From the NCBI GenBank assembly GCA_036675275.1, contig JAKFFG010000005.1, forward strand, positions 248,001 through 312,000: 64,000 nucleotides of DNA, read 5' to 3'. Position numbers and translations under genes: made by a program. The DNA comes from Pollutimonas sp036675275 (GTDB lineage: Bacteria; Pseudomonadota; Gammaproteobacteria; Burkholderiales; Burkholderiaceae_B). The first letter of the stretch is position 1; each line of letters opens with the position of its first letter. The notes under the pieces were generated by a model. It did not search any database. It was given only the letters and a program-made list of their open reading frames with translations, and had not been told where the DNA came from. Positions 52,240 through 61,648 of this stretch are shown one piece after another.

Positions 52240-52994
52240 TTGTTCTCCTGGGACACTGCCACAGGCAATGACAACTGTGTTGACTTACGGGCGCGTGCCG
52301 GGCGGGACCCTTTGGCAGGCGCCAGCGCGTAGATGGCGGCAATAGCCAGTTCAGCGGCCGACTGTTCCGCCGCGCGGCGGCTAGAACCCGGCGCACTGAC
52401 CTTGATTTCCAGCTTGGGAATCTGGCATTCCACTTCGAATAACTGATTATGCGCCGCACCGTGGGTGGCGACCACCGAATAGGCGGGAAGATCGAGCTTG
52501 CGCGCCTGCAGCAGTTCCTGGAGCAGCGTCTTGGGATCTTTGCCCAGCGTCTTGGGATCTACGTGAACAAGTATGGACTCGTACTGCCCCGCTATGACTT
52601 TTTGCGCGGCATCGAATCCCCCGTCGAGAAAGACGGCCCCAAGAATCGCCTCCATGGCATCCGCCAATATGGACGGGCGCCGGAAACCGCCGCTTTTGAG
52701 CTCACCCTCCCCCAGGCGCAAATATTGCGACAAAGACAGGCGTGTGGCGATATCGGCGAGCGAGGATTGCTTCACCAGATTGGCGCGCAAACGCGACAGA
52801 TCGCCTTCATCGATTTTGGGAAAGCGATCGAAAAGCAATGCCGCGACCACGAAGTTAAGCACCGAGTCGCCCAGGAACTCCAGGCGCTCGTTGTGGTGCG
52901 AACTATGGCTGCGGTGTGTCAGCGCCTGGTCCAGCAACGTCTTGTCGACGAACTGGTAATTCAGTGCCTTTTGCAGGGAGTCGGCGCTGGCCAT
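52236..52994 (-). CDS. rnc: Ribonuclease III
   Basis: A 252-residue double-strand RNA endonuclease for rRNA processing. The catalytic signature is HNERLEFLGDSVL (about 34-46), with further acidic residues in ADAMEAILGAVFLDGG; the C-terminal double-stranded RNA-binding domain ends near 225. The last 30 residues are a basic tail. Its start and the lepB stop overlap by one base (TAATG), and it overlaps era by four bases, so lepB-rnc-era form one translational chain. Confidence 0.97.
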   Translation of the reverse strand: MASADSLQKALNYQFVDKTLLDQALTHRSHSSHHNERLEFLGDSVLNFVVAALLFDRFPKIDEGDLSRLRANLVKQSSLADIATRLSLSQYLRLGEGELKSGGFRRPSILADAMEAILGAVFLDGGFDAAQKVIAGQYESILVHVDPKTLGKDPKTLLQELLQARKLDLPAYSVVATHGAAHNQLFEVECQIPKLEIKVSAPGSSRRAAEQSAAELAIAAIYALAPAKGSRPARARKSTQLSLPVAVSQENK

Positions 52995-53881
52995 TACTGA
53001 AACCGGCCTATGCGGCTGGGCTCATTGAAATTCATCCAGATGAAGAAAGCGCGTCCGACAATATATTGGTCCGGCACGAAGCCCCAATAGCGGCTGTCCA
53101 GACTGTTATCGCGATTATCGCCCATCATGAAGTAATGACCGGCAGGCACCGTGCACCGGACGCCGTTGCCCAAGTACTCGCAATTGTCGCGGAACGGGTA
53201 ATCGGATATAGCCATATATTCTTGTCCCGCCTGCTTGTTAAGCAGGATATTGTGCGTCACGGGTCCGAGCTGTTCGGTATAGCGCCCTACATAGGACGAA
53301 CGGTCCGGCTCGAAGAAATCGCCGTCGCGTTCCAGGGGCACTTCCTTGCCATTGATGGACAGAACCTTGTTCTGATACTGCACCACGTCGCCGGGCAAGC
53401 CCACCACACGCTTGATATAGTCTACGCTCGGATCGACCGGGTAGCGAAATACCATGACATCGCCGCGGCCGGGCGAACCGATATCGATGATTTTTTTGTC
53501 GATAACGGGCAGACGGATGCCGTACTGGAATTTGTTTACCAGGATCAAGTCGCCGTCCTGCAAGGTGGGCAGCATGGAGCCCGACGGGATGCGAAATGGC
53601 TCAACCACGAAAGCGCGCAAGGCAAATACGAACAGGATGACCGGGAAAAAACTGACACAGTACTCGACCCACCACGGAGCATGGTTGGCCTTGTCGTAGG
53701 CTTCCTGACGGATGCGGGCTGCCTCTGCGTGCTCGAGCCCCGCCACGGCCGGACCGGTTGCGGCCATGGCGGCAACGGCTCCGGCGCGCCGCCGGGAGCG
53801 CAGGTAGAAGAAATCCAGACACCAGACTATGCCGGTCAGTACCAGCAACAAAAACAGCACCAGCGCAAAATCCCAGCTCAT
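52994..53881 (-). CDS. lepB: Signal peptidase I
   Basis: A 295-residue inner-membrane serine peptidase that removes signal peptides. The nucleophile Ser is in IPSGSMLPTLQDGD and the general-base Lys in DYIKRVVGLPGD; the later MMGDNRDNSLDSRYWG box is also intact. Two N-terminal membrane segments precede the catalytic domain, as in proteobacterial LepB. It is 26 bp downstream of lepA and overlaps rnc, the conserved lepA-lepB-rnc-era order. Confidence 0.97.
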   Translation of the reverse strand: MSWDFALVLFLLLVLTGIVWCLDFFYLRSRRRAGAVAAMAATGPAVAGLEHAEAARIRQEAYDKANHAPWWVEYCVSFFPVILFVFALRAFVVEPFRIPSGSMLPTLQDGDLILVNKFQYGIRLPVIDKKIIDIGSPGRGDVMVFRYPVDPSVDYIKRVVGLPGDVVQYQNKVLSINGKEVPLERDGDFFEPDRSSYVGRYTEQLGPVTHNILLNKQAGQEYMAISDYPFRDNCEYLGNGVRCTVPAGHYFMMGDNRDNSLDSRYWGFVPDQYIVGRAFFIWMNFNEPSRIGRFQ

Positions 53882-53907
53882 ACCCGATATACCTTATTGT
53901 TATTCAT

Positions 53908-55701
53908 TTACTTGTCTTCAACCTGCAGGATGGCCAGGAAGGCTTCTTGAGGAATTTCCACGTTGCCCACCTGCTTCATGCGCTTCTTGCCGGCCTTCTG
54001 CTTTTCAAGCAATTTTTTCTTGCGTGAAATATCGCCGCCGTAACACTTGGCAAGCACGTTCTTGCGCAAGGCCTTGACGTTTTCCCGGGCAATCACTTCG
54101 GCGCCGATGGCCGATTGTATGGCGATGTCGAACATCTGCCGAGGTATCAATGAGCGCATCTTCGAAACAACTTCGCGCCCCCGATATCGGGCGTTGGAGC
54201 GATGCACCATCATGGACAGCGCATCGACCCGCTCGCTATTGATCAACAGGTCGACGCGCACCACGTCGGCCGCACGGTATTCTTTGAACTCATAGTCCAT
54301 CGACGCATAGCCGCGCGACACCGATTTGAGCTTGTCGAAGAAGTCCAGCACGATCTCGGCCAGCGGCATTTCGTACATCAGGTGAACCTGGCGTCCGTGA
54401 TAAGTCATGTTCAACTGCACACCGCGCTTGACCATGCACAGCGACATCACGGGCCCGACGTATTCCTGCGGCATGAACAACGTCACCGTGACGATAGGCT
54501 CGCGAATTTCAGTGATGTTGCCCACCTCGGGCATGCGCGACGGACTTTCGATCATCAACATGGACCCGTCACGGGTCTCTACTTCGTACACGACGGTGGG
54601 CGCCGTGGTGATGATGTCCATGTCGAACTCGCGTTCGAGTCGCTCTTGCACGATTTCCATGTGCAAGAGGCCGAGGAATCCGCAACGAAAGCCAAAGCCC
54701 AGCGCCTGCGAGACTTCGGGCTCGAACATGAGCGATGAATCGTTCAGCTTGAGCTTTTCGAGCGACACCCGCAGTTGGTCGTACTCGCTGCTTTCTACCG
54801 GATACAAACCTGCAAATACCTGCGGTTTGACCTCTTTGAAGCCAGGAAGCGCCGATGCCGCAGGCTTGGCGGCCAGTGTGATGGTGTCGCCGACCTTGGC
54901 GTGTTCGAGTTCTTTAATGCCTGCAATAACGAAACCCACCTCGCCAGCCGACAATTCGCTGCGGGGTTCCGACTTGGGCGTGAAGACGCCGATATGCTCG
55001 CACAGGTGCGTGTAGCCTTCGGCCATCAGTTGAATTTTTTCCTTGGGCTTGAGCACGCCGTTGACGATGCGCACCAGCATTACGACACCTACATAGTTGT
55101 CGAACCAGGAGTCGATGATCAAGGCCTGCAGCGGCTTTTCGCGGTCGCCCACAGGCGGCGGGATCTTGGCGACGATGGTTTCCAGAATATCGTCTATACC
55201 CATGCCGGTCTTGGCGCTGCACAGAATAGCGTCGGCCGCATCGATGCCGATGACGTCTTCGACTTCTTGGCGGGCGCCGTCCGGATCGGCAGAAGGAAGG
55301 TCCATTTTATTCAGGACCGGCACCACTTCGACACCCAGCTCGATGGCGGTGTAGCAGTTGGCGACCGTCTGCGCCTCAACGCCCTGCGTCGCGTCCACGA
55401 CCAGCAACGCGCCCTCGCAGGCCGACAAGGACCGGCTGACCTCGTAGGAGAAATCGACGTGGCCCGGGGTATCGATAAGGTTGAATGCGTAGACCTTGCC
55501 GTTCTTGGCCTTGTAGCTGAGAGCCGCCGTCTGCGCCTTGATGGTGATACCGCGCTCGCGCTCGATATCCATTGAGTCGAGAACCTGCGTGGACATTTCA
55601 CGATCGGCTAACCCTCCGCAACGATGAATCAGGCGATCGGCCAATGTGGACTTGCCGTGGTCAATATGAGCAATGATGGAAAAGTTGCGGATGTGATCCA
55701 T
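53908..55701 (-). CDS. lepA: Elongation factor 4 (LepA)
   Basis: A 597-residue translational GTPase that back-translocates or remodels stalled ribosomes. Motifs: IIAHIDHGKSTLADRLIH (G1, about 8-25), DTPGHVDFS (G3), NKMDL (G4), and the family-specific C-terminal domain with KNVLAKCYGGDISRKKKLLEKQKAGKKRMKQ. The ATG at 55701 (MDHIRNFSIIAH) is the universal start; a TTG in the same frame upstream would run through the terminator hairpin and is rejected. Length is exactly normal. Confidence 0.98.
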   Translation of the reverse strand: MDHIRNFSIIAHIDHGKSTLADRLIHRCGGLADREMSTQVLDSMDIERERGITIKAQTAALSYKAKNGKVYAFNLIDTPGHVDFSYEVSRSLSACEGALLVVDATQGVEAQTVANCYTAIELGVEVVPVLNKMDLPSADPDGARQEVEDVIGIDAADAILCSAKTGMGIDDILETIVAKIPPPVGDREKPLQALIIDSWFDNYVGVVMLVRIVNGVLKPKEKIQLMAEGYTHLCEHIGVFTPKSEPRSELSAGEVGFVIAGIKELEHAKVGDTITLAAKPAASALPGFKEVKPQVFAGLYPVESSEYDQLRVSLEKLKLNDSSLMFEPEVSQALGFGFRCGFLGLLHMEIVQERLEREFDMDIITTAPTVVYEVETRDGSMLMIESPSRMPEVGNITEIREPIVTVTLFMPQEYVGPVMSLCMVKRGVQLNMTYHGRQVHLMYEMPLAEIVLDFFDKLKSVSRGYASMDYEFKEYRAADVVRVDLLINSERVDALSMMVHRSNARYRGREVVSKMRSLIPRQMFDIAIQSAIGAEVIARENVKALRKNVLAKCYGGDISRKKKLLEKQKAGKKRMKQVGNVEIPQEAFLAILQVEDK

Positions 55702-55756
55702 AAACCGGAAAAAAGAAGCCCACCGAGTGACATGAGCGGATATTAAAGGGAAACAT

Positions 55757-55789
55757 GCAAAAGGGGACGCCAAGGGCGCCCCCTTTTGC
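55757..55789 (-). terminator. Long hairpin between degP and lepA
   Basis: The 15-bp stem starting GCAAAAGGGG closes on GGCG..CCCCTTTTGC with one mismatch and a three-base loop; A and T tracts are inside the stem. It is placed to end the sigma-E/degP transcript before lepA on the minus strand. Confidence 0.78.
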
Positions 55790-55818
55790 TATCGGGCCAT
55801 TTTAGCCGTTTCTGGAGA

Positions 55819-57312
55819 TTATTTTCCTGGCGTAATGGTTATCCATTGGGTTTGATCGCCACGCATCACCAGCAAGGCCGCTGCGCGGGATTTGTCGAGC
55901 CCTGCAACGAGCTTCGAATACTGCTCGGGGCTGGTGACGTCGGTGTCATTAATGGTCAGGATGATGTCGCCCGCGGCAAGGCCTGCGGCCGCTGCCTGCC
56001 CTTCGACCTCGGTAACCTGCACGCCGCCCTTGATCTTCTTGCTGAGTTCCTCGGGCACCGCGCTTACCCTGAGACCGAGGACATCGGTAGGCGCCGCTTT
56101 CGGTGTTTCGGACTGGCCATTCTCGGCTTCGCCTTCAGCTGACGGCATCTCGCCGACTTTGATCTGCAGGGTCACGGTCTTGCCCTTGCGCCATACTTCC
56201 ATCGACACGCGCTTGCCCGGTTTGGTTGCCCCTACAATACGCGGCAGGTCGGTCATGTGGGTGATTTCCTTGCCATCGAATTTGGTGATGACGTCGCCCG
56301 CACGGATACCGGCCTCGTCGGCTGGGCCATCCGCTTCGACGTTGCTGACCATGGCGCCTTCGGCATCGGGCAAGCCTATCGCTTTGCCGACATCGTCGGA
56401 GACTGGTCCGATCTGCACGCCGATGCGTCCGCGCGTCACTTTACCGTGCGCCTTGAGCTGCTCAACGACCCGCATCACTTCGTCTATAGGAATGGCCAGT
56501 GAAATACCCATGAAGCCGCCGCTTTGGGAAATGATCTGGGAATTGACTCCCACTACCCGTCCGGCCAGATCGATGAGCGGTCCGCCCGAATTGCCGGGAT
56601 TGACGGCGACGTCAGTCTGGATGAACGGCAGATAATCGCCGGTATCCCGGTTGATTGCGCTGACTATGCCGGACGTGACGGTGGAGTCAAGACCAAAAGG
56701 AGAACCGATGGCCAATACCCACTGCCCCTTCTTGAGCGTGGTGGAGTCGCCGATGGGCAATGGCGTCAGGCCGGTGGCATCGATTTTCAACAGGGCCACA
56801 TCGGTTCGCGCATCAGTACCGATGACTTCGGCCTTGTATTCTTTGCCGGACGTCATGGTGACGAAAATGCCGTTGGCCTTTGCCACCACATGGTTATTGG
56901 TCAAAATATAACCGTCGGCCGAGATAATGAAGCCCGAGCCGACTCCGCGCGGCACAGTACGCTCTTGTTCTTGTGGCGCAGGCGATGGCCTATTGCGCTG
57001 TCCAGGCCCCGGCATGCCGGGCGGCGCGAAGTCCGGTCCGAAAAACCAGCGGAACATGTCGTAGGGGTCGTTATTGTTGGGTCCCATTCCGGGGCCACGC
57101 ATCGGCACCGATTCAGTCGTGCGGATATTGACAACCGAACCTTCGGTCTTGGCAACAATCGACGTGAAATCGGGCACCGACAATGTCGGCGTCGGAGCTG
57201 CCTGTGCCGTGGCCACGCTGCCGAGCGGCGACAAGGCCACGAATAGACTTGCCGACGCGCAGGCTATCATCTGTGTGATTTTGCTATTGCCTACTGAGGT
57301 AGAAAGCATCAT
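55819..57312 (-). CDS. degP: Periplasmic serine protease/chaperone DegP (MucD/HtrA type)
   Basis: A 497-residue protein with a signal peptide ending near AQAA (residue 39). The catalytic triad is present: His141 in TNNHVVAK, Asp171 in RTDVALLKI and Ser242 in NPGNSGGPLI. Two PDZ domains follow (about 290-385 and 410-490). A Gly/Pro/Asn-rich loop (about 70-118) precedes the protease core, as in the family's LA loop. It degrades misfolded envelope proteins. It is the last gene of rpoE-rseA-rseB-degP, the MucABD-like arrangement, so it is likely under sigma-E control. Confidence 0.96.
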   Translation of the reverse strand: MMLSTSVGNSKITQMIACASASLFVALSPLGSVATAQAAPTPTLSVPDFTSIVAKTEGSVVNIRTTESVPMRGPGMGPNNNDPYDMFRWFFGPDFAPPGMPGPGQRNRPSPAPQEQERTVPRGVGSGFIISADGYILTNNHVVAKANGIFVTMTSGKEYKAEVIGTDARTDVALLKIDATGLTPLPIGDSTTLKKGQWVLAIGSPFGLDSTVTSGIVSAINRDTGDYLPFIQTDVAVNPGNSGGPLIDLAGRVVGVNSQIISQSGGFMGISLAIPIDEVMRVVEQLKAHGKVTRGRIGVQIGPVSDDVGKAIGLPDAEGAMVSNVEADGPADEAGIRAGDVITKFDGKEITHMTDLPRIVGATKPGKRVSMEVWRKGKTVTLQIKVGEMPSAEGEAENGQSETPKAAPTDVLGLRVSAVPEELSKKIKGGVQVTEVEGQAAAAGLAAGDIILTINDTDVTSPEQYSKLVAGLDKSRAAALLVMRGDQTQWITITPGK

Positions 57313-57335
57313 GAGACTCCTGTGTTGAAATTAAT

Positions 57336-58397
57336 TTAGTTGTTTCCTGCTGCCGGTACATACTCGGTGCGCTCTGCAATATCGCGCAAAGTCTGTGCCG
57401 GAACCTGGCCCAATGCCGTCAACCAATAGTCGTCTATCCGTGTACGAAAGACATTCATGGCCCCTTTGCGCATGGCGCCCTTGGCCAAGGGGTCATCGCG
57501 TGCCTCATCGAAGGGTTCGATAAAGACAGAAATTGCAGCCACCCCGTCGGACACCACCAACTGGCTGACATTTTTGCCGGCTTTCATGGGGCGCGAAACC
57601 TGCGTGAGCGCCTGGAATCCGTCCGGGAATGGGATACGCCAACCGTCTTTTGGCAGATCGACAGGCTTCATGGGTGTTTCGATTACTTCCCAACCGCGTG
57701 TATTCCAGCTGGTCGCGAGGTCTTCGGAATCGACCTTGTCACCTATTTGCAAGCTGTTGAACGAGATCTGGTCGATGATAGTCCGGTCGTTGTCCAGCGT
57801 TTGTGCCTTCAGCAATAGATGGGTTTTACTGTCAGTGCATATTTTGTAGCCATAGCGTTGCGCATCTTTGGGTACCAACTCGACTATCGTGCATTCACGA
57901 CCGGCTATCCGATTGTGCGAATCGCCGACCTTTATTATGTAGTTGGCCGGAATGTTCTTGCCGTCATCCAGAAGCAAGCCCGGGAATCGATCACCGCGCC
58001 TGCGCTCCATGAGAATAAGTTTTTTCTCGGGGACCAGGCATTGCGTGATGTCGTTGTGCCGGACGTATTCGCGTGGCGGGCCATCGAGCACTTCAATGCG
58101 CTCGCGCTCGCCTGTGCCGTCAACGATATGAACAACACGGGATGACACCATCATGGCGCCTTGCTGATAGGTATAGACGCCGGAATAGTCGAGATTGCGC
58201 GCAGCCGCCTGTACCTTTTGCAATAGGACAACGCCCGGATCAGATGAAGGGCTCTCGGCACTGCCCGCCGCGTGGCTGGGTTGGACCAGCACCATAGCGG
58301 CTGTCATGACCAGCAGATAACACACCAGATTGACGCCCATCCGCTGGGACCGACCATTAGAGGGAAACCGAGTCGTTGTTTGCCGCACTACAGCCAT
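57336..58397 (-). CDS. rseB: Sigma-E regulatory protein RseB/MucB
   Basis: A 353-residue periplasmic protein with a signal peptide (hydrophobic core about 23-40, ending SHAAG). The MucB/RseB pattern is visible in LDYSGVYTYQQGAMMVSSRVVHIVDGTGERERIEVLDGPPREYVR (read as several segments) and later in PDGFQALTQVSRP. RseB binds RseA in the periplasm and shields it from proteolysis until off-pathway lipopolysaccharide or misfolded porins appear. Its start overlaps the rseA stop by one base. It precedes degP by 23 bp. Confidence 0.95.
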   Translation of the reverse strand: MAVVRQTTTRFPSNGRSQRMGVNLVCYLLVMTAAMVLVQPSHAAGSAESPSSDPGVVLLQKVQAAARNLDYSGVYTYQQGAMMVSSRVVHIVDGTGERERIEVLDGPPREYVRHNDITQCLVPEKKLILMERRRGDRFPGLLLDDGKNIPANYIIKVGDSHNRIAGRECTIVELVPKDAQRYGYKICTDSKTHLLLKAQTLDNDRTIIDQISFNSLQIGDKVDSEDLATSWNTRGWEVIETPMKPVDLPKDGWRIPFPDGFQALTQVSRPMKAGKNVSQLVVSDGVAAISVFIEPFDEARDDPLAKGAMRKGAMNVFRTRIDDYWLTALGQVPAQTLRDIAERTEYVPAAGNN

Positions 58398-58900
58398 TAC
58401 CTGGAAGCCCCCGAACCGAATGACACCTGCCTTACTGCGCTGGATCCTGAAATTTCACGGTGCGCCTCCAGGTAGTCCCTGAGCGCCGGGTCTTCATTGG
58501 CACTGGCCAATACCTGCACTCCCTGCGATCCGACCGTTTCGGGAGCGGATAAATAAGGCAAGGCAACCCAGACCACCGTAACGACGGCGGCGGCAACGGC
58601 CAAGCCGGACAGTCCGAGCCGCATTGGATTACGGCCATGCAGATTGCGCGGAGCGACGATGGACGGCTCGGCGTCGAGTGCTTTGGACACGCGAGCGTAA
58701 AAGAAATCGCTGGGCTTGATGGCCAGGTCCTGATTGCGCAGCACGTCGCCGATTAGATGGTAGGTGTCCCATACCTGTCGCCCGTAGGGGCTGTCGAGGT
58801 CTTCGGGCCGGATCTCGGCCTCGCCGTCGATCCAGGAAGACACAGAGGCTTCCCATGAGGCCTGTTCCTGGTCTTGCCTGGCTTGATTGGCTGCTTGCAT
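58397..58900 (-). CDS. rseA: Anti-sigma-E factor RseA/MucA
   Basis: A 167-residue single-pass inner-membrane protein that holds sigma-E inactive. The cytoplasmic anti-sigma domain starts ASWEASVSSWIDGEAEIRPEDLDSP (about 14-38) as in RseA, one membrane helix lies at about 95-117 (LGLSGLAVAAAVVTVVWVAL), and a short periplasmic tail follows for RseB contact. Regulated cleavage by DegS/RseP-type proteases is expected from the family. It starts 11 bases after the rpoE stop and is shorter than E. coli RseA (216). Confidence 0.93.
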   Translation of the reverse strand: MQAANQARQDQEQASWEASVSSWIDGEAEIRPEDLDSPYGRQVWDTYHLIGDVLRNQDLAIKPSDFFYARVSKALDAEPSIVAPRNLHGRNPMRLGLSGLAVAAAVVTVVWVALPYLSAPETVGSQGVQVLASANEDPALRDYLEAHREISGSSAVRQVSFGSGASR

Positions 58901-58911
58901 TTCAAAACTCC

Positions 58912-59511
58912 TTACCAGCGACGCTCGGGGTCATTGCCAAGCACAGGTCGTAACTGCGCCGCAATAGCTTCCCGAGCGCGAAAAATACGCGAGCGCACCG
59001 TACCGATGGGACAACCCATGCTTGATGCAATATCTTCGTAGCTCATACCTTCGATTTCACGCAGGACAATAGCGGTTCGCAGATCCTCGGGCAATGTGTG
59101 GATCGCGGCATTTACGGTTTCAACGATTTGCCGACTTGCCAACAGTGATTCCGGGGTACTAATGTCTGTTAGGTTATCAATCGGGCTAAAAGTTTCACCA
59201 TCTTCCGTTTCTATTGCATTTGGTGTGCTTGGACGGCGCCCGTTGGCTACCTGCCAATTGCGTGCGGTATTGATGGCAATACGATAAAGCCAGGTATAGA
59301 AAGCACTTTCTCCGCGAAATTGCGGCAAAGCTCTATAAGCCTTGATGAAAGATTCCTGGGCGACGTCCTCGATTTCAGAGGGGTCGCGCACCATGCGCGA
59401 CAACAGCCGCATGATCTTGCGCTGATACTTTAGAACCAGCAGGTCGAATGCGCGCTTGTCGCCGCGCTGTACACGGGCGACTAATTCGGCATCTACGTCA
59501 CGTTCGCTCAT
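58912..59511 (-). CDS. rpoE: RNA polymerase sigma factor RpoE/AlgU
   Basis: A 199-residue extracytoplasmic-function sigma factor for envelope stress. Region 2 is LVARVQRGDKRAFDLLVLKYQRKIMRLLSRM, region 2.4 contains SAFYTWLYRIAINTARNW, and region 4 contains LPEDLRTAIVLREIEGMSYEDIASSMGCPIGTVRSRIFRARE (all typical of RpoE). The ATG at 59511 overlaps the stop of the upstream YgfX-like gene by four bases. A longer in-frame start lies inside that gene. It heads the rpoE-rseA-rseB-degP chain. Confidence 0.96.
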   Translation of the reverse strand: MSERDVDAELVARVQRGDKRAFDLLVLKYQRKIMRLLSRMVRDPSEIEDVAQESFIKAYRALPQFRGESAFYTWLYRIAINTARNWQVANGRRPSTPNAIETEDGETFSPIDNLTDISTPESLLASRQIVETVNAAIHTLPEDLRTAIVLREIEGMSYEDIASSMGCPIGTVRSRIFRAREAIAAQLRPVLGNDPERRW

Positions 59512-59972
59512 AGGCTTTCCTTTTGCAGGACTCGGCCGGGCATGGCAACTTGCCGGGCAACGTGCACGCATAATTCGCTCCAGGCCTGCCTGGATACGGT
59601 CGATCTCCAGATCGTGAGCTCAACCGGCTCGCTTGAGACGCTGGCGGGATCACGGAACTGAAGAGTGATCCACGCAAACGCTGGCCAAGCATGGGTGAGA
59701 CGCATAGTAGTTGTTGTCCCATATAACGCGACCGTCCAAAGACCGCTATCAAGCAGAGACAGTGTACCTGCATGCGCAGGCAAACGGATTATGGGGCGAA
59801 TAGCCCACTGGGTGGCCAAGCCCAGCGCAATAAGCGCGATAGCACAGGCCACCCAGTTTCCCTTGACCAGCGGCCAAGCAGCATAAGTCAGTGCGGACGC
59901 ACCGCCGGAACAAGCCACCATTCCTAGCAGGCCGGCCCAGCGCGGACGCTGGACCGGCCATGGTCCGGGCAA
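59508..59972 (-). CDS. Uncharacterised membrane protein, possibly YgfX-like, coupled to rpoE
   Basis: A 154-residue protein. It has two hydrophobic segments (about 14-32 and 40-60) and a soluble C-terminal part with LTIWRSTVSRQAWSELCVHVAR, which resembles the terminal motif of YgfX proteins. YgfX/CptA in E. coli inhibits cell division proteins, but that function is not implied here. Its stop overlaps the rpoE start (ATGA), so rpoE is translated together with it; it follows fabF by 19 bases. The similarity is by eye only and could be wrong. Confidence 0.55.
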   Translation of the reverse strand: MPGPWPVQRPRWAGLLGMVACSGGASALTYAAWPLVKGNWVACAIALIALGLATQWAIRPIIRLPAHAGTLSLLDSGLWTVALYGTTTTMRLTHAWPAFAWITLQFRDPASVSSEPVELTIWRSTVSRQAWSELCVHVARQVAMPGRVLQKESL

Positions 59973-59991
59973 TGTGACGGGGCGCTCCAGC

Positions 59992-61221
59992 TTAGACCCT
60001 CCGCACTATCATGGACCCGTTAGTGCCGCCGAAACCGAACGAATTCGATAACGCAATGTCGATCTTCATGTCGCGCGCCTGGTTGGCGCAATAGTCAAGA
60101 TCGCACTCGGGATCCTGATTGAAGATGTTGATGGTCGGAGGCGATATTTGGTGGTGCACGGCCAGCGCCGTAAATACCGCTTCGATTCCGCCGGCCGCGC
60201 CCAGAAGATGGCCCGTCATGGACTTGGTGGAATTGACCACCAGCTTTTTCGCATGATCGCCGAATGCCAGCTTGAGCGCTTCGGTTTCATTCTTGTCGCC
60301 CAACGGCGTGGACGTGCCATGCGCATTGACGTAGTCGACCTCGTCGGCGTTGATGCCGCCGTTACGCAAGGCATTGATCACCCCACGCTTGGGGCCGTCG
60401 CGATCAGGCGAAGTAATATGATAGGCGTCGGAGCTCATGCCATAACCGGCAAACTCTCCGTATATGCGGGCGCCACGCTTGCGCGCGTGTTCGTACTCTT
60501 CAAGCACCAGCGCGCCCGCGCCCTCGCCCAGCACGAAACCATCGCGATCGCGGTCCCAGGGGCGCGACGCGGTAGTGGGGTCATCGTTACGGGTCGACAA
60601 GGCCCGCATGGCGGCAAAACCACCAATACCCAGGGGGGAAACCGTTGATTCGGCACCGCCCGCCACCATGACATCGGCATCGCCGTATTCGATAAGGCGC
60701 GCGGCATCGCCGATGGAGTGCAGACCAGTTGTACATGCGGAAACAACGGCATAGCTGGGGCCCTTGAGACCCAGCATAATGGACAACTGGCCGGAAATAA
60801 GATTGATGAGTGAAGCGGGCACGAAGAACGGCGAAATCCGGCGTGCACCACGCTCGAGATATTCGACTTGCTGCTCTTCGATACGCGGCAGGCCGCCGAT
60901 GCCGGAACCAATAATGCTGCCGATACGGTCGGCATTGCTCTCGGTGACTTCCAGGCCCGCGTCGCGCCACGCCTGTACTCCCGCCGCCACGCCGTAATGG
61001 ATGAAGGTATCCATTTGCTTGGCTTCCTTGGCGCTCATGTACTGCGTGACATCGAAATCTTTGACCTCACCCGCTATCTGGGCGTTAAACGCCGACGGGT
61101 CGAAACGCGATATGCGCGCGATGCCCGAGCGCCCATTCACGATATTGTCCCATGCACTGTCAATATCGCTGCCGACCGGCGAAACAATACCAAGACCGGT
61201 AATGACGACACGTCGTTTCAC
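59992..61221 (-). CDS. fabF: 3-oxoacyl-ACP synthase II (KAS II)
   Basis: A 409-residue condensing enzyme that extends acyl-ACP by two carbons. The catalytic Cys163 is in VVSACTTGLHS, the two His in NAHGTSTPLGD and TGHLLGAAGGIE. Start MKRRVVITGLGIVSPVG is typical. It lies 150 bp downstream of acpP; the order fabH-fabD-fabG-acpP-fabF is the standard fatty acid cluster. It is followed by the YgfX-like gene and rpoE. Confidence 0.98.
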   Translation of the reverse strand: MKRRVVITGLGIVSPVGSDIDSAWDNIVNGRSGIARISRFDPSAFNAQIAGEVKDFDVTQYMSAKEAKQMDTFIHYGVAAGVQAWRDAGLEVTESNADRIGSIIGSGIGGLPRIEEQQVEYLERGARRISPFFVPASLINLISGQLSIMLGLKGPSYAVVSACTTGLHSIGDAARLIEYGDADVMVAGGAESTVSPLGIGGFAAMRALSTRNDDPTTASRPWDRDRDGFVLGEGAGALVLEEYEHARKRGARIYGEFAGYGMSSDAYHITSPDRDGPKRGVINALRNGGINADEVDYVNAHGTSTPLGDKNETEALKLAFGDHAKKLVVNSTKSMTGHLLGAAGGIEAVFTALAVHHQISPPTINIFNQDPECDLDYCANQARDMKIDIALSNSFGFGGTNGSMIVRRV

Positions 61222-61371
61222 GGATGACTCCTAAAATAAAAAAGCGGCTTAAAGCGAATAGACGCGCTGTTTCGCCAGACCTTTGCAGATTTGGCCAACA
61301 GCGGACTATTCCCTAGAAACCGCCTTGAGGCGATGATCCGGAATGCCGGACCCACGCCAAAAATAGTGAAA

Positions 61372-61611
61372 TTACTGCTTGCTGTGCGACGAGATATAGT
61401 CAACAGCTTGCTGAACCGTCGTGATTTTTTCGGCCTCTTCGTCCGGAATTTCGGTTTCGAATTCGTCTTCGAGTGCCATCACGAGCTCGACCATATCGAG
61501 CGAATCGGCACCGAGGTCGTCAAGGAAGGAAGATTCGTTCTTGATCTCGGCTTCGTTAACGCCAAGTTGTTCAGCGACGATCTTCTTGACGCGCTGTTCG
61601 ATGCTTTCCAT
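61372..61611 (-). CDS. acpP: Acyl carrier protein
   Basis: A 79-residue acidic carrier that holds growing acyl chains on a phosphopantetheine arm at Ser37 in DLGADSLDMVELVMALE. The sequence starts MESIEQRVKKIVAEQL and is typical throughout. The ATG at 61611 is preceded by a TGGAG ribosome site; a longer in-frame start is unlikely. A -10 TATAAT on the minus strand lies about 32 bases upstream, so it can be expressed on its own as well as from the upstream fab genes. Confidence 0.98.
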   Translation of the reverse strand: MESIEQRVKKIVAEQLGVNEAEIKNESSFLDDLGADSLDMVELVMALEDEFETEIPDEEAEKITTVQQAVDYISSHSKQ

Positions 61612-61642
61612 GCAGATCTCCAAGTTGGGAAAATTCCCGCGA

Positions 61643-61648
61643 ATTATA
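61643..61648 (-). promoter_or_regulatory. acpP promoter -10 element
   Basis: On the minus strand GGCTATAATTCG contains a perfect TATAAT preceded by a GC pair. It is 32 bases before the acpP ATG. The -35 is weak (CACCAA, 17 bp upstream). A dedicated acpP promoter is common. Confidence 0.65.

Noticed and set aside
55702..55773. Upstream TTG start for lepA adding 24 residues
   Set aside because: The extension reads through a terminator hairpin and is not found in LepA proteins; the ATG at 55701 gives the universal N-terminus.
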